NCBI GenBank assembly: GCA_030765525.1
Contig: JAVCCK010000020.1
Span: forward strand, 241,286-301,050
Length of the DNA stretch: 59,765 nucleotides
Direction: 5' to 3'
DNA from: Candidatus Lernaella stagnicola
Lineage (GTDB): Bacteria > Lernaellota > Lernaellaia > Lernaellales > Lernaellaceae
A model generated the notes under the pieces. That model was not told the DNA's origin and did not search any database. It saw only the letters and a program-made list of their open reading frames with translations. A program made the translations under genes and the position numbers. The number at the start of each line of letters is the position of its first letter. Position 1 is the stretch's first letter. Of the stretch, positions 8,401 through 15,781 are shown piece by piece.

Positions 8401-8722
8401 ATTCATCACCGTTACACAGGTCCGCGTCGTCCGAACAGCGCCGATTTTCCGCATCGAATTCGTGAACGCACACATTGAGATTATCATCACATAGTTCGAG
8501 ACCGTTGCATGAAAGGCCGTCGTCGGGACAGTCGTCATTGGATTCACATTCCAACGCCGGGGTGTCGTCATCGTCATTGTCATCGCTCACGGCGTCATCG
8601 TCCACGGAATTATCGTCGTCCGCGGAGGAATCGGAGCCGCCGTCGGATCCGTTACAGGAAAGAATAAAGAAGGAGAACACGAATATAGCGATTAGCATTG
8701 CGATAACATGAGTAGATTTCAT
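5459..8722 (-). CDS. Large FG-GAP repeat lipoprotein
   Basis: 1087 residues with a lipoprotein signal (ILSC, Cys23) preceded by GGAGC before the ATG. Residues 24-55 are Ser/Asp-rich. Residues 60-150 form a Cys-rich region with repeats such as CESNDDCPDDGLSCNG and CSDDADLCNGDEFC, as in myxobacterial secreted proteins. The middle third has FG-GAP/VCBS-like calcium loops (DTDGDGEDELIW, DTGDVDGDGIDEVVV, DSDGDNSDEVYLI, GDFDGDS), suggesting an integrin-like propeller. The last 350 residues alternate Ser/Thr with hydrophobics (SISITSGVNVFG, ATIEGGRSFTDVSTTTTG), resembling amphipathic strands of aerolysin-type pore formers, which is only an inference. Base composition is less GC-rich than its neighbours, hinting at acquisition. 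Probably surface exposed. Confidence 0.85.
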   Translation of the reverse strand: MKSTHVIAMLIAIFVFSFFILSCNGSDGGSDSSADDDNSVDDDAVSDDNDDDDTPALECESNDDCPDDGLSCNGLELCDDNLNVCVHEFDAENRRCSDDADLCNGDEFCTEDSDLSQGYLCDSTVDPCKAEFGPETTCVPDGDSYECVYDNYNPGDSPDYTNELATSHPLSQIPAYKRAPGEDETSFTDTFLRMEELAFFSFAAEYDYYVIDDATTGFPASEDWSGTEHIPYEELTYFPGLLFSNDIWGAKAGDTDGDGEDELIWAATGQSSPVDEVVLAFATGYGFDLEGLVTISAPTGYLSLRMLDMDTGDVDGDGIDEVVVSIIWNKDSECVCNDRCDNAWQLVLIEHDPEAADHYVQSNSHLDEGYNAYQQFSYLQIAVGNFFDTDGKERKELALVISSLISADGEYYEGITALNTYHFDRTEVSFIDGVRTEFGNTTVDTPLSWAWEYDLLAANTNRGFHDPESDIRHANQLDEIVIVWDSSPFPSYHGTEEDLFLAAYQMGGANALRLVETEVLNLPTSPYGEDDDVWAFSERHHNCAEAGFNTWDTNLRFKTVQAVAGHFKKTEQGQIIDGYDELMIRWEYFDDNYIFGAAVGALMYLENLNGISNDNDIKDQKVTAECSEDIAAVWQLWRGVSAISSVDSDGDNSDEVYLIKGHYAPISLFCPYRQNETVEQYNVTEEGVLRETTDGVSLGSGILHMCKQPFVVAGDFDGDSIKVRFNGRVEEHITEPIVRIVLAGPPVKNGIGQRSDVSFTGYGSEFVAGGGSENETAWSVGGSISITSGVNVFGKTLFKSTQEYSYSHEWAEINGSNTSVTYGISRKGGCRPEGCLDNYVLFDGFVWQSYYYDILSHPNNDVIGTEMSIDIWSGKKNYFWTIDYYNQFIADSDFEIPADIFMHTPGDPSTYPTIEDKEIVMADVSNSGFESEMITVAQTYGVTQADIIFSDSTTAGKRTTNSGSVSQSFAIGGPFLEASATIEGGRSFTDVSTTTTGNSFAISGMVGDIPPESLTKWKYEWGLFTYIYGDYEECTQEELDTFPDMCVEGGPDFPGRYFKEVDGQAHFRVINYCVDPGSLGLGYSEGE

Positions 8723-8962
8723 GATTGCTCCACCGCGTGGAAACGGAAAAAACTAATACAAAGATTTAGGATAAGTAAACAGCTACAATAGGTGTGACAC
8801 AAAGCCAAACAAAAAGAGACAGTCCAAGCACATTAAATCCGGGATTATCAGAGACTTACGTATTAATGGACGAAGCGGATGCGTGCGATTCTGAACGTAT
8901 ATGCGCGTGACATAAAGACGATGGGAAACCACTTCGACCGGCGCAAGGTGGTGGCGGGATTG
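8723..8962. other. non-coding gap without recognised feature
   Basis: This 240-base AT-richer stretch separates the FG-GAP lipoprotein (start at 8722, minus) from the end of the next minus-strand gene. It must hold the promoter of the lipoprotein, but no convincing -35/-10 or sigma-54 site was identified and no hairpin with a T-tract was seen. Confidence 0.4.
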
Positions 8963-9475
8963 CTAGTCCTCGTCGGAAAGGCGGTCGAGCCAAACGGTTA
9001 GCCGTTGGAAAAACGGATCGGCTACCGCCATGCTCAAGACTTCGCGCGCTTGATCCGCCTGACCACTGGCCAGCAAGGCTAACACAAGTTCCTTGATGTC
9101 TTCGTTACTAAACTCGCCGGAGTCGACCACGATGCGGCGCGTGGCGATGCTCGTCGTCAAATCGCGGCGGCACAACGCGGCCAGGCGCTGGGAGACGCCG
9201 GCCTGAAATGCCAGTTGTTTGCTCTGCAGGTGCATTTTCATCGCGGCCAGGTAATGATCGGCGGCCTTGGCGAAGGCCGGGCAATCACCGTTTAGGCCCG
9301 CGCGGAACAGGACGTCACCCGCCGCCAAAACCTGAGCTTCCCGCGTTTTCTTTTTTTGTTGCATAAATATGCTGACCACGGCCAATAGCGCGATCACAAC
9401 GAGAGCGATCATGCCGTAGCGAATCGCCTTGCGGCGGTCACGTTCGGGCGAGTAGCTCGCTTTGGGAGCGCTCAT
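8963..9475 (-). CDS. Single-pass membrane protein of unknown function
   Basis: 170 residues. A basic N-terminus (ERDRRKAIRYG) precedes one transmembrane helix at about 21-41 (MIALVVIALLAVVSIFM) and a stretch of Lys residues. The remainder is helical and Ala/Leu-rich (AGDVLFRAGLNGDCPAFAKAADHYLAAM), resembling short TPR-like helix pairs, likely facing the periplasm. Its ATG overlaps the stop of the DedA-like gene by four bases, so the two are translationally coupled and probably act together. Family not recognised. Confidence 0.75.
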   Translation of the reverse strand: MSAPKASYSPERDRRKAIRYGMIALVVIALLAVVSIFMQQKKKTREAQVLAAGDVLFRAGLNGDCPAFAKAADHYLAAMKMHLQSKQLAFQAGVSQRLAALCRRDLTTSIATRRIVVDSGEFSNEDIKELVLALLASGQADQAREVLSMAVADPFFQRLTVWLDRLSDED

Positions 9476-10173
9476 GCTTCACTCTCCGTGGCTTGTTTTC
9501 GGCGCCGGCGGTGGAGAACGATCCAGGAGAGGATCATCAGCGAGCCGAAGACGATCGATGCGAAAAAGACCTCGCGAATCGAGACTCCTTGCCGAATCAG
9601 GATGTCGCTGAATAGCACAAAGATGATCTGAAAAATCGCCGTGCGTACCAGTGTGCCCAGTACGGTGCCCGAAAGATACGGGCCGAAACGTACGTCCAAC
9701 AATCCCGCGCCGAAATTGAAAAATCGATACGGAGTAATGGGGATGATTCGAAGAAACGTGATCGATTTCCACGTCGCGCCGCGCAAGGTATCGTTGAAAT
9801 CCGTCACACGCGCGCCGCCCAAAAATTTGACCAATTCGAAACCGCCGAAGCGAGCCAATCCGAACCCCACCACGCCCGCCAGCACTTCGCCCCACCACAC
9901 CGCCACGATGCTGAAGTAGCCGAAGGTCACCGCGGCGGCCAACTTGAAAACTTCGCGGCCCGGGATCGGCACGGTGCTGATCAGCATGTAAAGTACGATG
10001 AAAAGCAGCGTGGACAGGAACAGACCGAGCTTGTCGGTCTCGACGCGTATCATGTCGCGTAAATCGGCGAAGGGGAGGTTGTGTCGCCAGACAAGCACCG
10101 CCAAAATGGCCAGGAAGACCACAACCAGCAGGGCCTTGGCGACGATCCATGCGACGTGACGTGGAGTTTGCAT
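9472..10173 (-). CDS. TVP38/TMEM64 (VTT/DedA-like) membrane protein
   Basis: 233 residues from the ATG at 10173; an in-frame GTG at 10215 would add 14 polar residues and cannot be excluded, since neither start has a strong ribosome site. Five or six membrane helices are visible. The VTT-domain core contains the re-entrant motif region TVPIPGREVFKLAAAVTFGY, the G-x-x-x-A/G helix (EVLAGVVGFGLARFGG) and FLRIIPITPYRFFNFGAG, matching the F-x-R-h-h-P-h-x-P signature of the family. DedA/VTT proteins take part in lipid-carrier (undecaprenyl phosphate) or phospholipid flipping. It overlaps the small membrane gene downstream and is divergent from a glycosyltransferase. Confidence 0.85.
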   Translation of the reverse strand: MQTPRHVAWIVAKALLVVVFLAILAVLVWRHNLPFADLRDMIRVETDKLGLFLSTLLFIVLYMLISTVPIPGREVFKLAAAVTFGYFSIVAVWWGEVLAGVVGFGLARFGGFELVKFLGGARVTDFNDTLRGATWKSITFLRIIPITPYRFFNFGAGLLDVRFGPYLSGTVLGTLVRTAIFQIIFVLFSDILIRQGVSIREVFFASIVFGSLMILSWIVLHRRRRKQATESEA

Positions 10174-10233
10174 CGGGGCATATGATAAGCACAGTCGCAG
10201 CGATTTGGTAGCCACGAAGCGGGAGGGACAGCA

Positions 10234-11469
10234 ATTCGCATCCTAATCGCCAACAACCGGTATTTCGCCTCGGGCGGACCCGAGCGTTATCTCTTTTTCG
10301 TGGAACGCGCGTTGCGTGATGCGGGCCACGAGGTCTTACCCTTCGCGCTGGCGTACGAACGCAATCGAGAAACGCCCGCCGCTCGCTTCTTCCCACCGCC
10401 GCCGGTCGACGGCGATTTCGTCCTGCACGCCGATCGGTCGCTGAGCCTGCGCGAGAAAATCCGCCTCGCCATCCGTGTGGTGCGCGACCGCCGTGTTTAC
10501 CGCGCCGCGCGCCGCGCCATCTTGGAGAATGACATCGAGGTCGTCTACGCGCTGCAAATCGCTCACTACCTTTATCCGGACGTGCTGCTGGCTGCGCGCG
10601 ACTTGGGGGTGCCGGTCGTCATGCGGCTCTCGGACTACCAACTGGTCTGCCCCGCTTACAACTGCCTGCGCGACGGGCAGCCGTGCCTCGCGTGTCGGGA
10701 AGGGCGGGGCCCCGCGCTCGTGCATCGCTGCCTGAAGAATTCCTTTTCCGTTTCCGCCGCGCGCGTGTTGGCCATGACCTATGCCGACCTCGTCGGCGCT
10801 CACCGCGGCGTGCAACGCTACATCACGCCGAGCCGCTACTTGGCCGAAACCCTCGTAAGCTGCGGCTTCCCGGCCCACGAAATCGTTCACCTGCCTACAC
10901 CGCTGCCGTTGCCGGAAGATCCCGGTCCGCCGCCCTTGGAAGGGCCGCTGCTTTTCGTCGGCGGGCTGTACGAAGCCAAAGGGGCGCACTTGGCCGTGGA
11001 GGCCGTCGCGGGCACTGGGCGCAAGCTGTTGATTGCCGGGGACGCCGACACGCCGTACGGGCGCGAATTGCAGGCGGACGTGGCGCGGCGGAAAATCTCG
11101 GAAGTCGAATTCGTCGGGTTCGCGCAAGGCGATGTTCTGAGCGATCTGTACCGCCGGGCGCTGGCGGTTCTCGTTCCATCGTTGTGGTGGGAGAACGTGC
11201 CGCACGTGGCGCTCGAGGCGCACGCGCATCGGCGACCGGTGATTGCGGCGGGGCACGGCAGTCTGCCCGAAGTTGTCGAGCCGGACGTGACGGGCTTGCT
11301 GTTTGCGCCGGGCGACGCCGATTCGCTGCGGCGGGAGATTGAAATTCTGGCGCGAAGTGGCATGGCCGATCGGATGGGTGTGGCCGGGCGGCGGCGGGTG
11401 GCCGAACGTCACGCCCCGGACGAGCACGTGTCGCGCCTGGAATTCATTCTGCGCGAGACTCTCGCATGA
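10234..11469 (+). CDS. GT4-family glycosyltransferase with apparent ATT start
   Basis: 411 residues if translation starts at the ATT at 10234, which sits six bases after GGGAGGG (10221-10227). From there the product begins with the typical GT-B N-terminus xRILIANNRYFASGGPERY; the next usable start, GTG at 10300, would delete this donor/acceptor loop and has no ribosome site. The C-terminal half has LLFVGGLYEAKGAHLAVEA, SEVEFVGFAQG and the E-x7-E region (PSLWWENVPHVALEAHAHRRPVIA) of GT4 retaining enzymes. It probably transfers a sugar from a nucleotide donor to an envelope glycan. It overlaps the GT-C gene by ATGA. The ATT could also be a base error for ATG. Confidence 0.85.
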   Translation: MRILIANNRYFASGGPERYLFFVERALRDAGHEVLPFALAYERNRETPAARFFPPPPVDGDFVLHADRSLSLREKIRLAIRVVRDRRVYRAARRAILENDIEVVYALQIAHYLYPDVLLAARDLGVPVVMRLSDYQLVCPAYNCLRDGQPCLACREGRGPALVHRCLKNSFSVSAARVLAMTYADLVGAHRGVQRYITPSRYLAETLVSCGFPAHEIVHLPTPLPLPEDPGPPPLEGPLLFVGGLYEAKGAHLAVEAVAGTGRKLLIAGDADTPYGRELQADVARRKISEVEFVGFAQGDVLSDLYRRALAVLVPSLWWENVPHVALEAHAHRRPVIAAGHGSLPEVVEPDVTGLLFAPGDADSLRREIEILARSGMADRMGVAGRRRVAERHAPDEHVSRLEFILRETLA

Positions 11470-13070
11470 AGCTGCCGCGCGCCGCTTGGATCCTCGTCAT
11501 TGTTCACCTTCTGTTGACGGGCTTTTTCGCCCTGGTTCAACCGCACCTGCACTTGCTGGACGACGCCTACTACACTTTGACCGTCGCCCGCCATATCGCC
11601 GACGGGCAGGGCATCACTTATGGCGGCGCGCCCACGAACGGATTTCAACCGCTCTATGGCTTCGTCATGGCGCCGGTGATGTGGCTGTTTGGCGGCCACC
11701 CGGAATGGTGCCTGCGGCTGGCGAAACTCTTTCTGGCCTTCTGCTCCGCTGCGCTTTTAGTCGTGTTGATGAAAGTCGCCCGGCGACTGCTGGACGACGG
11801 CGCGGCGTGGCTCGTCGGCCTGCTTTTCGTCGCCAACGCCAACCTGCTCGGCCACAGCTTGAGCGGCTTGGAAACCTCGCTGCACGCCTTACTTTTCTGG
11901 CTCTTCGTCTATCTCTATCTCCAATTTCGCGACGACGAGCGCACGAAGGTGTTGGTCGCCCTCGGCTTGCTGCTCGGTCTAACCGCCTACGCCCGCTTCG
12001 ACACCGTGTTTTTGATGGCCGGGGTGGCGGTCGATATCGTTTGGCGAAAGCGGCGAGAACCACGCGCCGTGCTCGGACGTGGTTTTCTCATGTTCACACC
12101 GGCGGCGTTGTTGTTGGCGCCGTGGTTCGTCTGGAGCCGGTTTGCGTGCGGGTCGTTCTTCCAATCCAGCGGCGCGTTCCACCGATGGCGCGGCCTACTG
12201 CAGCAAGGCGTCCCGGAATCATGGCCGGGGATGATCAAATTCGCGGCGGTCAAGTGGATCAGTCTAGGCATCAAGCTGCCGTTGGAACCATTATTCGGCT
12301 ACGAACGCGCAATGCGAGTGTTGGCGGCGCGCCTGTTATCCGGCGAGCGGCAGACCAGCGGTTTTCTCGTGCAATTGGGGCGCGACCGACCTTTGATTGC
12401 CGTGGCGCTGGTCGCACTTGCTCTCGCCATTGCGGCGTTGCTCTTTTGGTTCGGACGGCGACACGTCGGGCGCATCAAAAAGCTCGAGCCGTTGGCTTTC
12501 CTACTCGTACCGTTGGCGGGCGCGGCCGTTTTCTATCCGCTGTACATGCTCAATTATTCCATGCGGCATTTTTACGCCCTGAGTTTGGGCGTGGCGTTGA
12601 TTTGGGCGGCCTTCTTCTCGGGTTTTCTGACCGCTGATCGCTTAGCGGGAAACGCGCGACGGGTGGCTGCGGGGGCGCTGTTGGTTTTCCTGCTTGCGCT
12701 GCCGGGACTGAAGGATTGGACGGCCGACCACACGCCCCGCGACGCGTGGCGGTTGATCGATACGATCGAGAAAAACGTGCCGACCGGGTCGCGTATCGGC
12801 TACACCGATTGCGGCGTGTTCGGCTTCTACCTTCTCGATTTCGAGGTCGTTAACTTGGACGGCATCCTCAACTTCGAAGCGCTGCACGCGATGCGCGACG
12901 GCGATATCGGCGCCTACTTGATCGAGCATGACGTACCCTACGTGCTTCATCTGCACAATTTTCAGGCTGACTACGCTACGCAGTGGCAAACTCAGGTCGC
13001 GCCGCGGGCCGTGCCCTTGCTGGATGTGGATTGGATTTACCGGTTGAAAATCGTGCCCGACGCGCCGTAA
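11466..13070 (+). CDS. GT-C membrane glycosyltransferase (GT39/ArnT-like)
   Basis: 534 residues with about ten membrane helices. The first periplasmic loop has the acidic pair and motif LLDDAYYTLTVARHIADG followed by NGFQPLYGF, characteristic of polyprenyl-phosphate-sugar dependent GT-C enzymes in which the Asp acts as base. Later loops contain WFVWSRFACGSFFQSSGAFHRW. The C-terminal 130 residues are a soluble domain (DTIEKNVPTGSRIGYTDCGVFGFY ... NLDGILNF is split here by other residues). It starts four bases inside the GT4 gene, so both act in one pathway, likely glycan or lipid modification. Its stop codon abuts the stop of icd with no gap. Confidence 0.85.
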   Translation: MKLPRAAWILVIVHLLLTGFFALVQPHLHLLDDAYYTLTVARHIADGQGITYGGAPTNGFQPLYGFVMAPVMWLFGGHPEWCLRLAKLFLAFCSAALLVVLMKVARRLLDDGAAWLVGLLFVANANLLGHSLSGLETSLHALLFWLFVYLYLQFRDDERTKVLVALGLLLGLTAYARFDTVFLMAGVAVDIVWRKRREPRAVLGRGFLMFTPAALLLAPWFVWSRFACGSFFQSSGAFHRWRGLLQQGVPESWPGMIKFAAVKWISLGIKLPLEPLFGYERAMRVLAARLLSGERQTSGFLVQLGRDRPLIAVALVALALAIAALLFWFGRRHVGRIKKLEPLAFLLVPLAGAAVFYPLYMLNYSMRHFYALSLGVALIWAAFFSGFLTADRLAGNARRVAAGALLVFLLALPGLKDWTADHTPRDAWRLIDTIEKNVPTGSRIGYTDCGVFGFYLLDFEVVNLDGILNFEALHAMRDGDIGAYLIEHDVPYVLHLHNFQADYATQWQTQVAPRAVPLLDVDWIYRLKIVPDAP

Positions 13071-14285
13071 TCAAATCATCCGCGTGATGGAATCTTCCAC
13101 CATTTTGCCGAAACCGCTGCACGAAACCTCGGTCGGGTTTTTCAGTAGGCGAGCCAGGTCGTAGGTCACGATTTTGCGCAGGATCGTTTCCTCGACCGCG
13201 GCTTCAATCAGCCGCGCCGCCTCGTGCCATCCCATATAGCGCAGCATCAACGAGCCGGAAAGAATAACGCTGGTCGGGTTCACTTTGTCCTGGCCCGCAT
13301 ATTGCGGCGCGCTGCCGTGCGTGGCTTCGAAAACCGCCGCCTCGTCGCCGATGTTTGCCCCGGGCGCCATACCCAGGCCGCCTACTTGAGCCGCGGCCGC
13401 GTCGGAAAGGTAGTCGCCGTTGAGGTTGGTGGTCACGATGACGTCGTGCCACTGGGGGCGGCGGATCAGGTCTTGAAACATGGCATCGGCGATCTTGTCC
13501 TGCACGAGAATCTTGCCCGGCGGCGGTGAGCGGTCGGGGCCGACTTGGTCGCCGGTGACCATGCGGTTGCCGAGCATTTCGCGCGCCAGCTCGTAACCCC
13601 ATTTTTGGAAGGCGCCCTCGGTGAATTTCATGATGTTGCCCTTATGCACGAGGGTGATTTTCTTCCGCTCGTTTTCCAGGGCGTATTCGATGGCGCGGCG
13701 AATCAGGCGCTTGCTGGCGAATTCACTGATCGGTTTGAGGCCGATGGCGCTGTCACGCCGGATGTCCGAGCCGAACTTTTTCGCTTGGGCGATGAAGGTT
13801 TCGGCTTCCGGCGATCCCGCCGCGTACTCGACGCCGGCGTAAACGTCCTCGGTGTTCTCTCGATAAATGACGACGTCGAGTTTCTCCGGACGCCGCAGGG
13901 CGCTGGGCACGCCGCTGTAATAACGAACCGGCCGCACGCAGGCATACAGGTCCAGCCGCTGGCGCAGCGCCACATTGGCCGAGCGAAAACCGTGGCCGAC
14001 CGGAGTGGTCATGGGTCCTTTTAGAGCGACGATGTGGTCGCGTATCGCTTGCAGCGTCGTTTCGGGCAGTAGGTCGCCGTTGTCATGCAGCGATCTCTCT
14101 CCGGCGGGCTGCTCCTGCCACTTGATGCGCCGCTGTCCGGCGTAGCTTCGCAGTACGGCTTTGTCGACGACCTTCACCGCGGCGTCGACCACCTCGGGTC
14201 CGATGCCGTCGCCGCATAACAAGACGACGAACGGATTATCGGGGACCTGCAGTTCTCCATCTACGAACCTGATTTTATGGGGCAT
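13071..14285 (-). CDS. icd: Isocitrate dehydrogenase (NADP+)
   Basis: 404 residues, ATG after GGAGGAAACG. It oxidises isocitrate to 2-oxoglutarate and CO2 in the TCA cycle. The substrate loop FRSANVALRQRLDLYACVR includes the Ser equivalent to E. coli Ser113, and YRENTEDVYAGVEY is the family signature. The coenzyme region reads ATHGSAPQYAGQDKVNP: E. coli Lys344 is Gln here, while Tyr345 and, in VTYDLARLL, Tyr391 and Arg395 are kept, so NADP is still the likely coenzyme, perhaps with weaker 2'-phosphate binding. A strong hairpin lies in its leader at 14304-14328. It lies downstream of an NtrC-type regulator on the same strand. Confidence 0.95.
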   Translation of the reverse strand: MPHKIRFVDGELQVPDNPFVVLLCGDGIGPEVVDAAVKVVDKAVLRSYAGQRRIKWQEQPAGERSLHDNGDLLPETTLQAIRDHIVALKGPMTTPVGHGFRSANVALRQRLDLYACVRPVRYYSGVPSALRRPEKLDVVIYRENTEDVYAGVEYAAGSPEAETFIAQAKKFGSDIRRDSAIGLKPISEFASKRLIRRAIEYALENERKKITLVHKGNIMKFTEGAFQKWGYELAREMLGNRMVTGDQVGPDRSPPPGKILVQDKIADAMFQDLIRRPQWHDVIVTTNLNGDYLSDAAAAQVGGLGMAPGANIGDEAAVFEATHGSAPQYAGQDKVNPTSVILSGSLMLRYMGWHEAARLIEAAVEETILRKIVTYDLARLLKNPTEVSCSGFGKMVEDSITRMI

Positions 14286-14303
14286 CGTTTCCTCCGCATG
14301 ATC

Positions 14304-14328
14304 AAACGCCTGCCGCGTCGAGGCGTTT
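14304..14328 (-). promoter_or_regulatory. leader hairpin upstream of icd
   Basis: AAACGCCT at 14304-14311 pairs perfectly with AGGCGTTT at 14321-14328 around a 9-base loop, 19 bases before the icd ATG. On the minus strand it has no long T-tract after it, so it may be a leader structure that affects icd expression rather than a terminator of the regulator gene upstream. Confidence 0.4.
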
Positions 14329-14390
14329 TCTCGGCATCACAATCCTGCGTCGTGCGGAATATAATCACCGGTCGCGCGAAAAGAAATTAG

Positions 14391-15779
14391 TTATTTTGCT
14401 GGTGCGTCGTCGGCGATGCCGTATTTTTCCATTTTGTAACGCAGTCGATTACGGTCGATGCCCAGCAGCGCCGCGGCGCGAGTTTTGACGTGGTCCGACT
14501 CGACCAACGCTCCGGCGATTAAGTCCCTTTCGAATTTCTCGACTTCGGAGTCGAAATCGACCGGTCCGTGAAGGCGCGGCGTGGCGCTTTCGGCCGAACC
14601 TGTAATGTCGTGGGGCAATTGATCCAGGGAGATGCGTTCGCGGCTGGTTAACACCACGGCGCGTTCGATGACGTTCTGCAATTCGCGGATGTTGCCCGGC
14701 CAGTGATAATGGGTCAGTAAAATCATGGCCTCGGGGTCGATCAGCTTCACCGGATTGCGGCCCGCCGCCTTGCGTAGAAAGTGCTCGACGAGCAGGGGGA
14801 TGTCTTCGCGGCGCTCGCGCAGGGGTGGGATATAAATCGAAATGACGTTCAGCCTGTAGTACAAATCCTCACGGAAACGGCGCTCGGCGATCAGTCCCTT
14901 GAGGTCGTGGTTCGTGGCCGAAAGGATCCGCACGTCTACCGAAATCGTATGGTTGCCGCCGACGCGCTCGAATTCCTTTTCCTGCAAGAAGCGCAGCAGC
15001 TTCACTTGGATGTTGTGGTTGACGTCGCCGATTTCGTCGAGGAAGAGCGTGCCGCGATGCGCTTGTTCAAAACGGCCTATCTTGCGCCGCACCGCCCCGG
15101 TGAACGCGCCCTTCTCGTGCCCGAACAGTTCCGATTCCAACACGCCCTCAGCATAGGCCGCGCAGTGCGCGCGCACAAAAGGGTCGTCCTTACGCGGGCC
15201 GTTGAAGTGAATGGCGCGGGCCACGAGTTCCTTACCCGTGCCGCTGTCGCCCAGGATCAATACCGAGGCGTCCGAGGCCGCCACTTTACGGATCGTGTCG
15301 AACACTTTTTGCATCGCGCTGCTACGGCCGACGATCTCGTTGAAGTTGTAGCGGCGGGTTTCGTCTTCGAACAACGAATCCAAACTGGCTCGCATGCGCT
15401 GCATCTCGCGCTGCGCCTCGACGTGGGCCAGCGCTTTTTCGAGCTTCACCCTGATCTCGTCGATGGTGAAGGGTTTGGAGATGAAGTCGAATGCGCCTTT
15501 GCGCATGGCCTCGACAGCCTTCTCGATCGATCCGTAGGCAGTAATGACCATCACCGCGCCGTCGGGATTGGCGGACGTGGCGTGAGAGAGAATGTCCATG
15601 CCCGACGCGCCGGGGAGCCGCAGGTCGGTCACCACCACGTCGAAGGGTTTTTGGTCGACGGCCGACAGAGCTTCGGCGCCGTCGTACAATACCTGCACGT
15701 CCAAGCCGAGGCGCTGGCCGATTTGCGCGATGCTGTCGGCGGTTGTTTTGTGATCGTCGACAATCAGCATGTCTGACAT
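14391..15779 (-). CDS. NtrC-family sigma-54-dependent response regulator
   Basis: 462 residues. Receiver domain 1-120 with phospho-acceptor Asp52 ([15 protein letters not shown]) and Lys102. AAA+ domain about 145-375 with Walker A GDSGTGKE (177-184), the sigma-54 contact loop GAFTGA (224-229) and Walker [11 protein letters not shown]-terminal Fis-type helix-turn-helix ([25 protein letters not shown] is its span in shortened form: [17 protein letters not shown]). It activates RpoN promoters after phosphorylation. The kinase gene ends two bases before it, forming a two-component pair. The only clear sigma-54 promoter in the window, at 2577-2592, is a possible but unproven target. Confidence 0.95.
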   Translation of the reverse strand: MSDMLIVDDHKTTADSIAQIGQRLGLDVQVLYDGAEALSAVDQKPFDVVVTDLRLPGASGMDILSHATSANPDGAVMVITAYGSIEKAVEAMRKGAFDFISKPFTIDEIRVKLEKALAHVEAQREMQRMRASLDSLFEDETRRYNFNEIVGRSSAMQKVFDTIRKVAASDASVLILGDSGTGKELVARAIHFNGPRKDDPFVRAHCAAYAEGVLESELFGHEKGAFTGAVRRKIGRFEQAHRGTLFLDEIGDVNHNIQVKLLRFLQEKEFERVGGNHTISVDVRILSATNHDLKGLIAERRFREDLYYRLNVISIYIPPLRERREDIPLLVEHFLRKAAGRNPVKLIDPEAMILLTHYHWPGNIRELQNVIERAVVLTSRERISLDQLPHDITGSAESATPRLHGPVDFDSEVEKFERDLIAGALVESDHVKTRAAALLGIDRNRLRYKMEKYGIADDAPAK

Positions 15780-15781
15780 CG

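Noticed and set aside
10300-11469. GTG at 10300 as the glycosyltransferase start
   Set aside because: It removes the conserved N-terminal motif and has no ribosome site, whereas GGGAGGG precedes the ATT at 10234.
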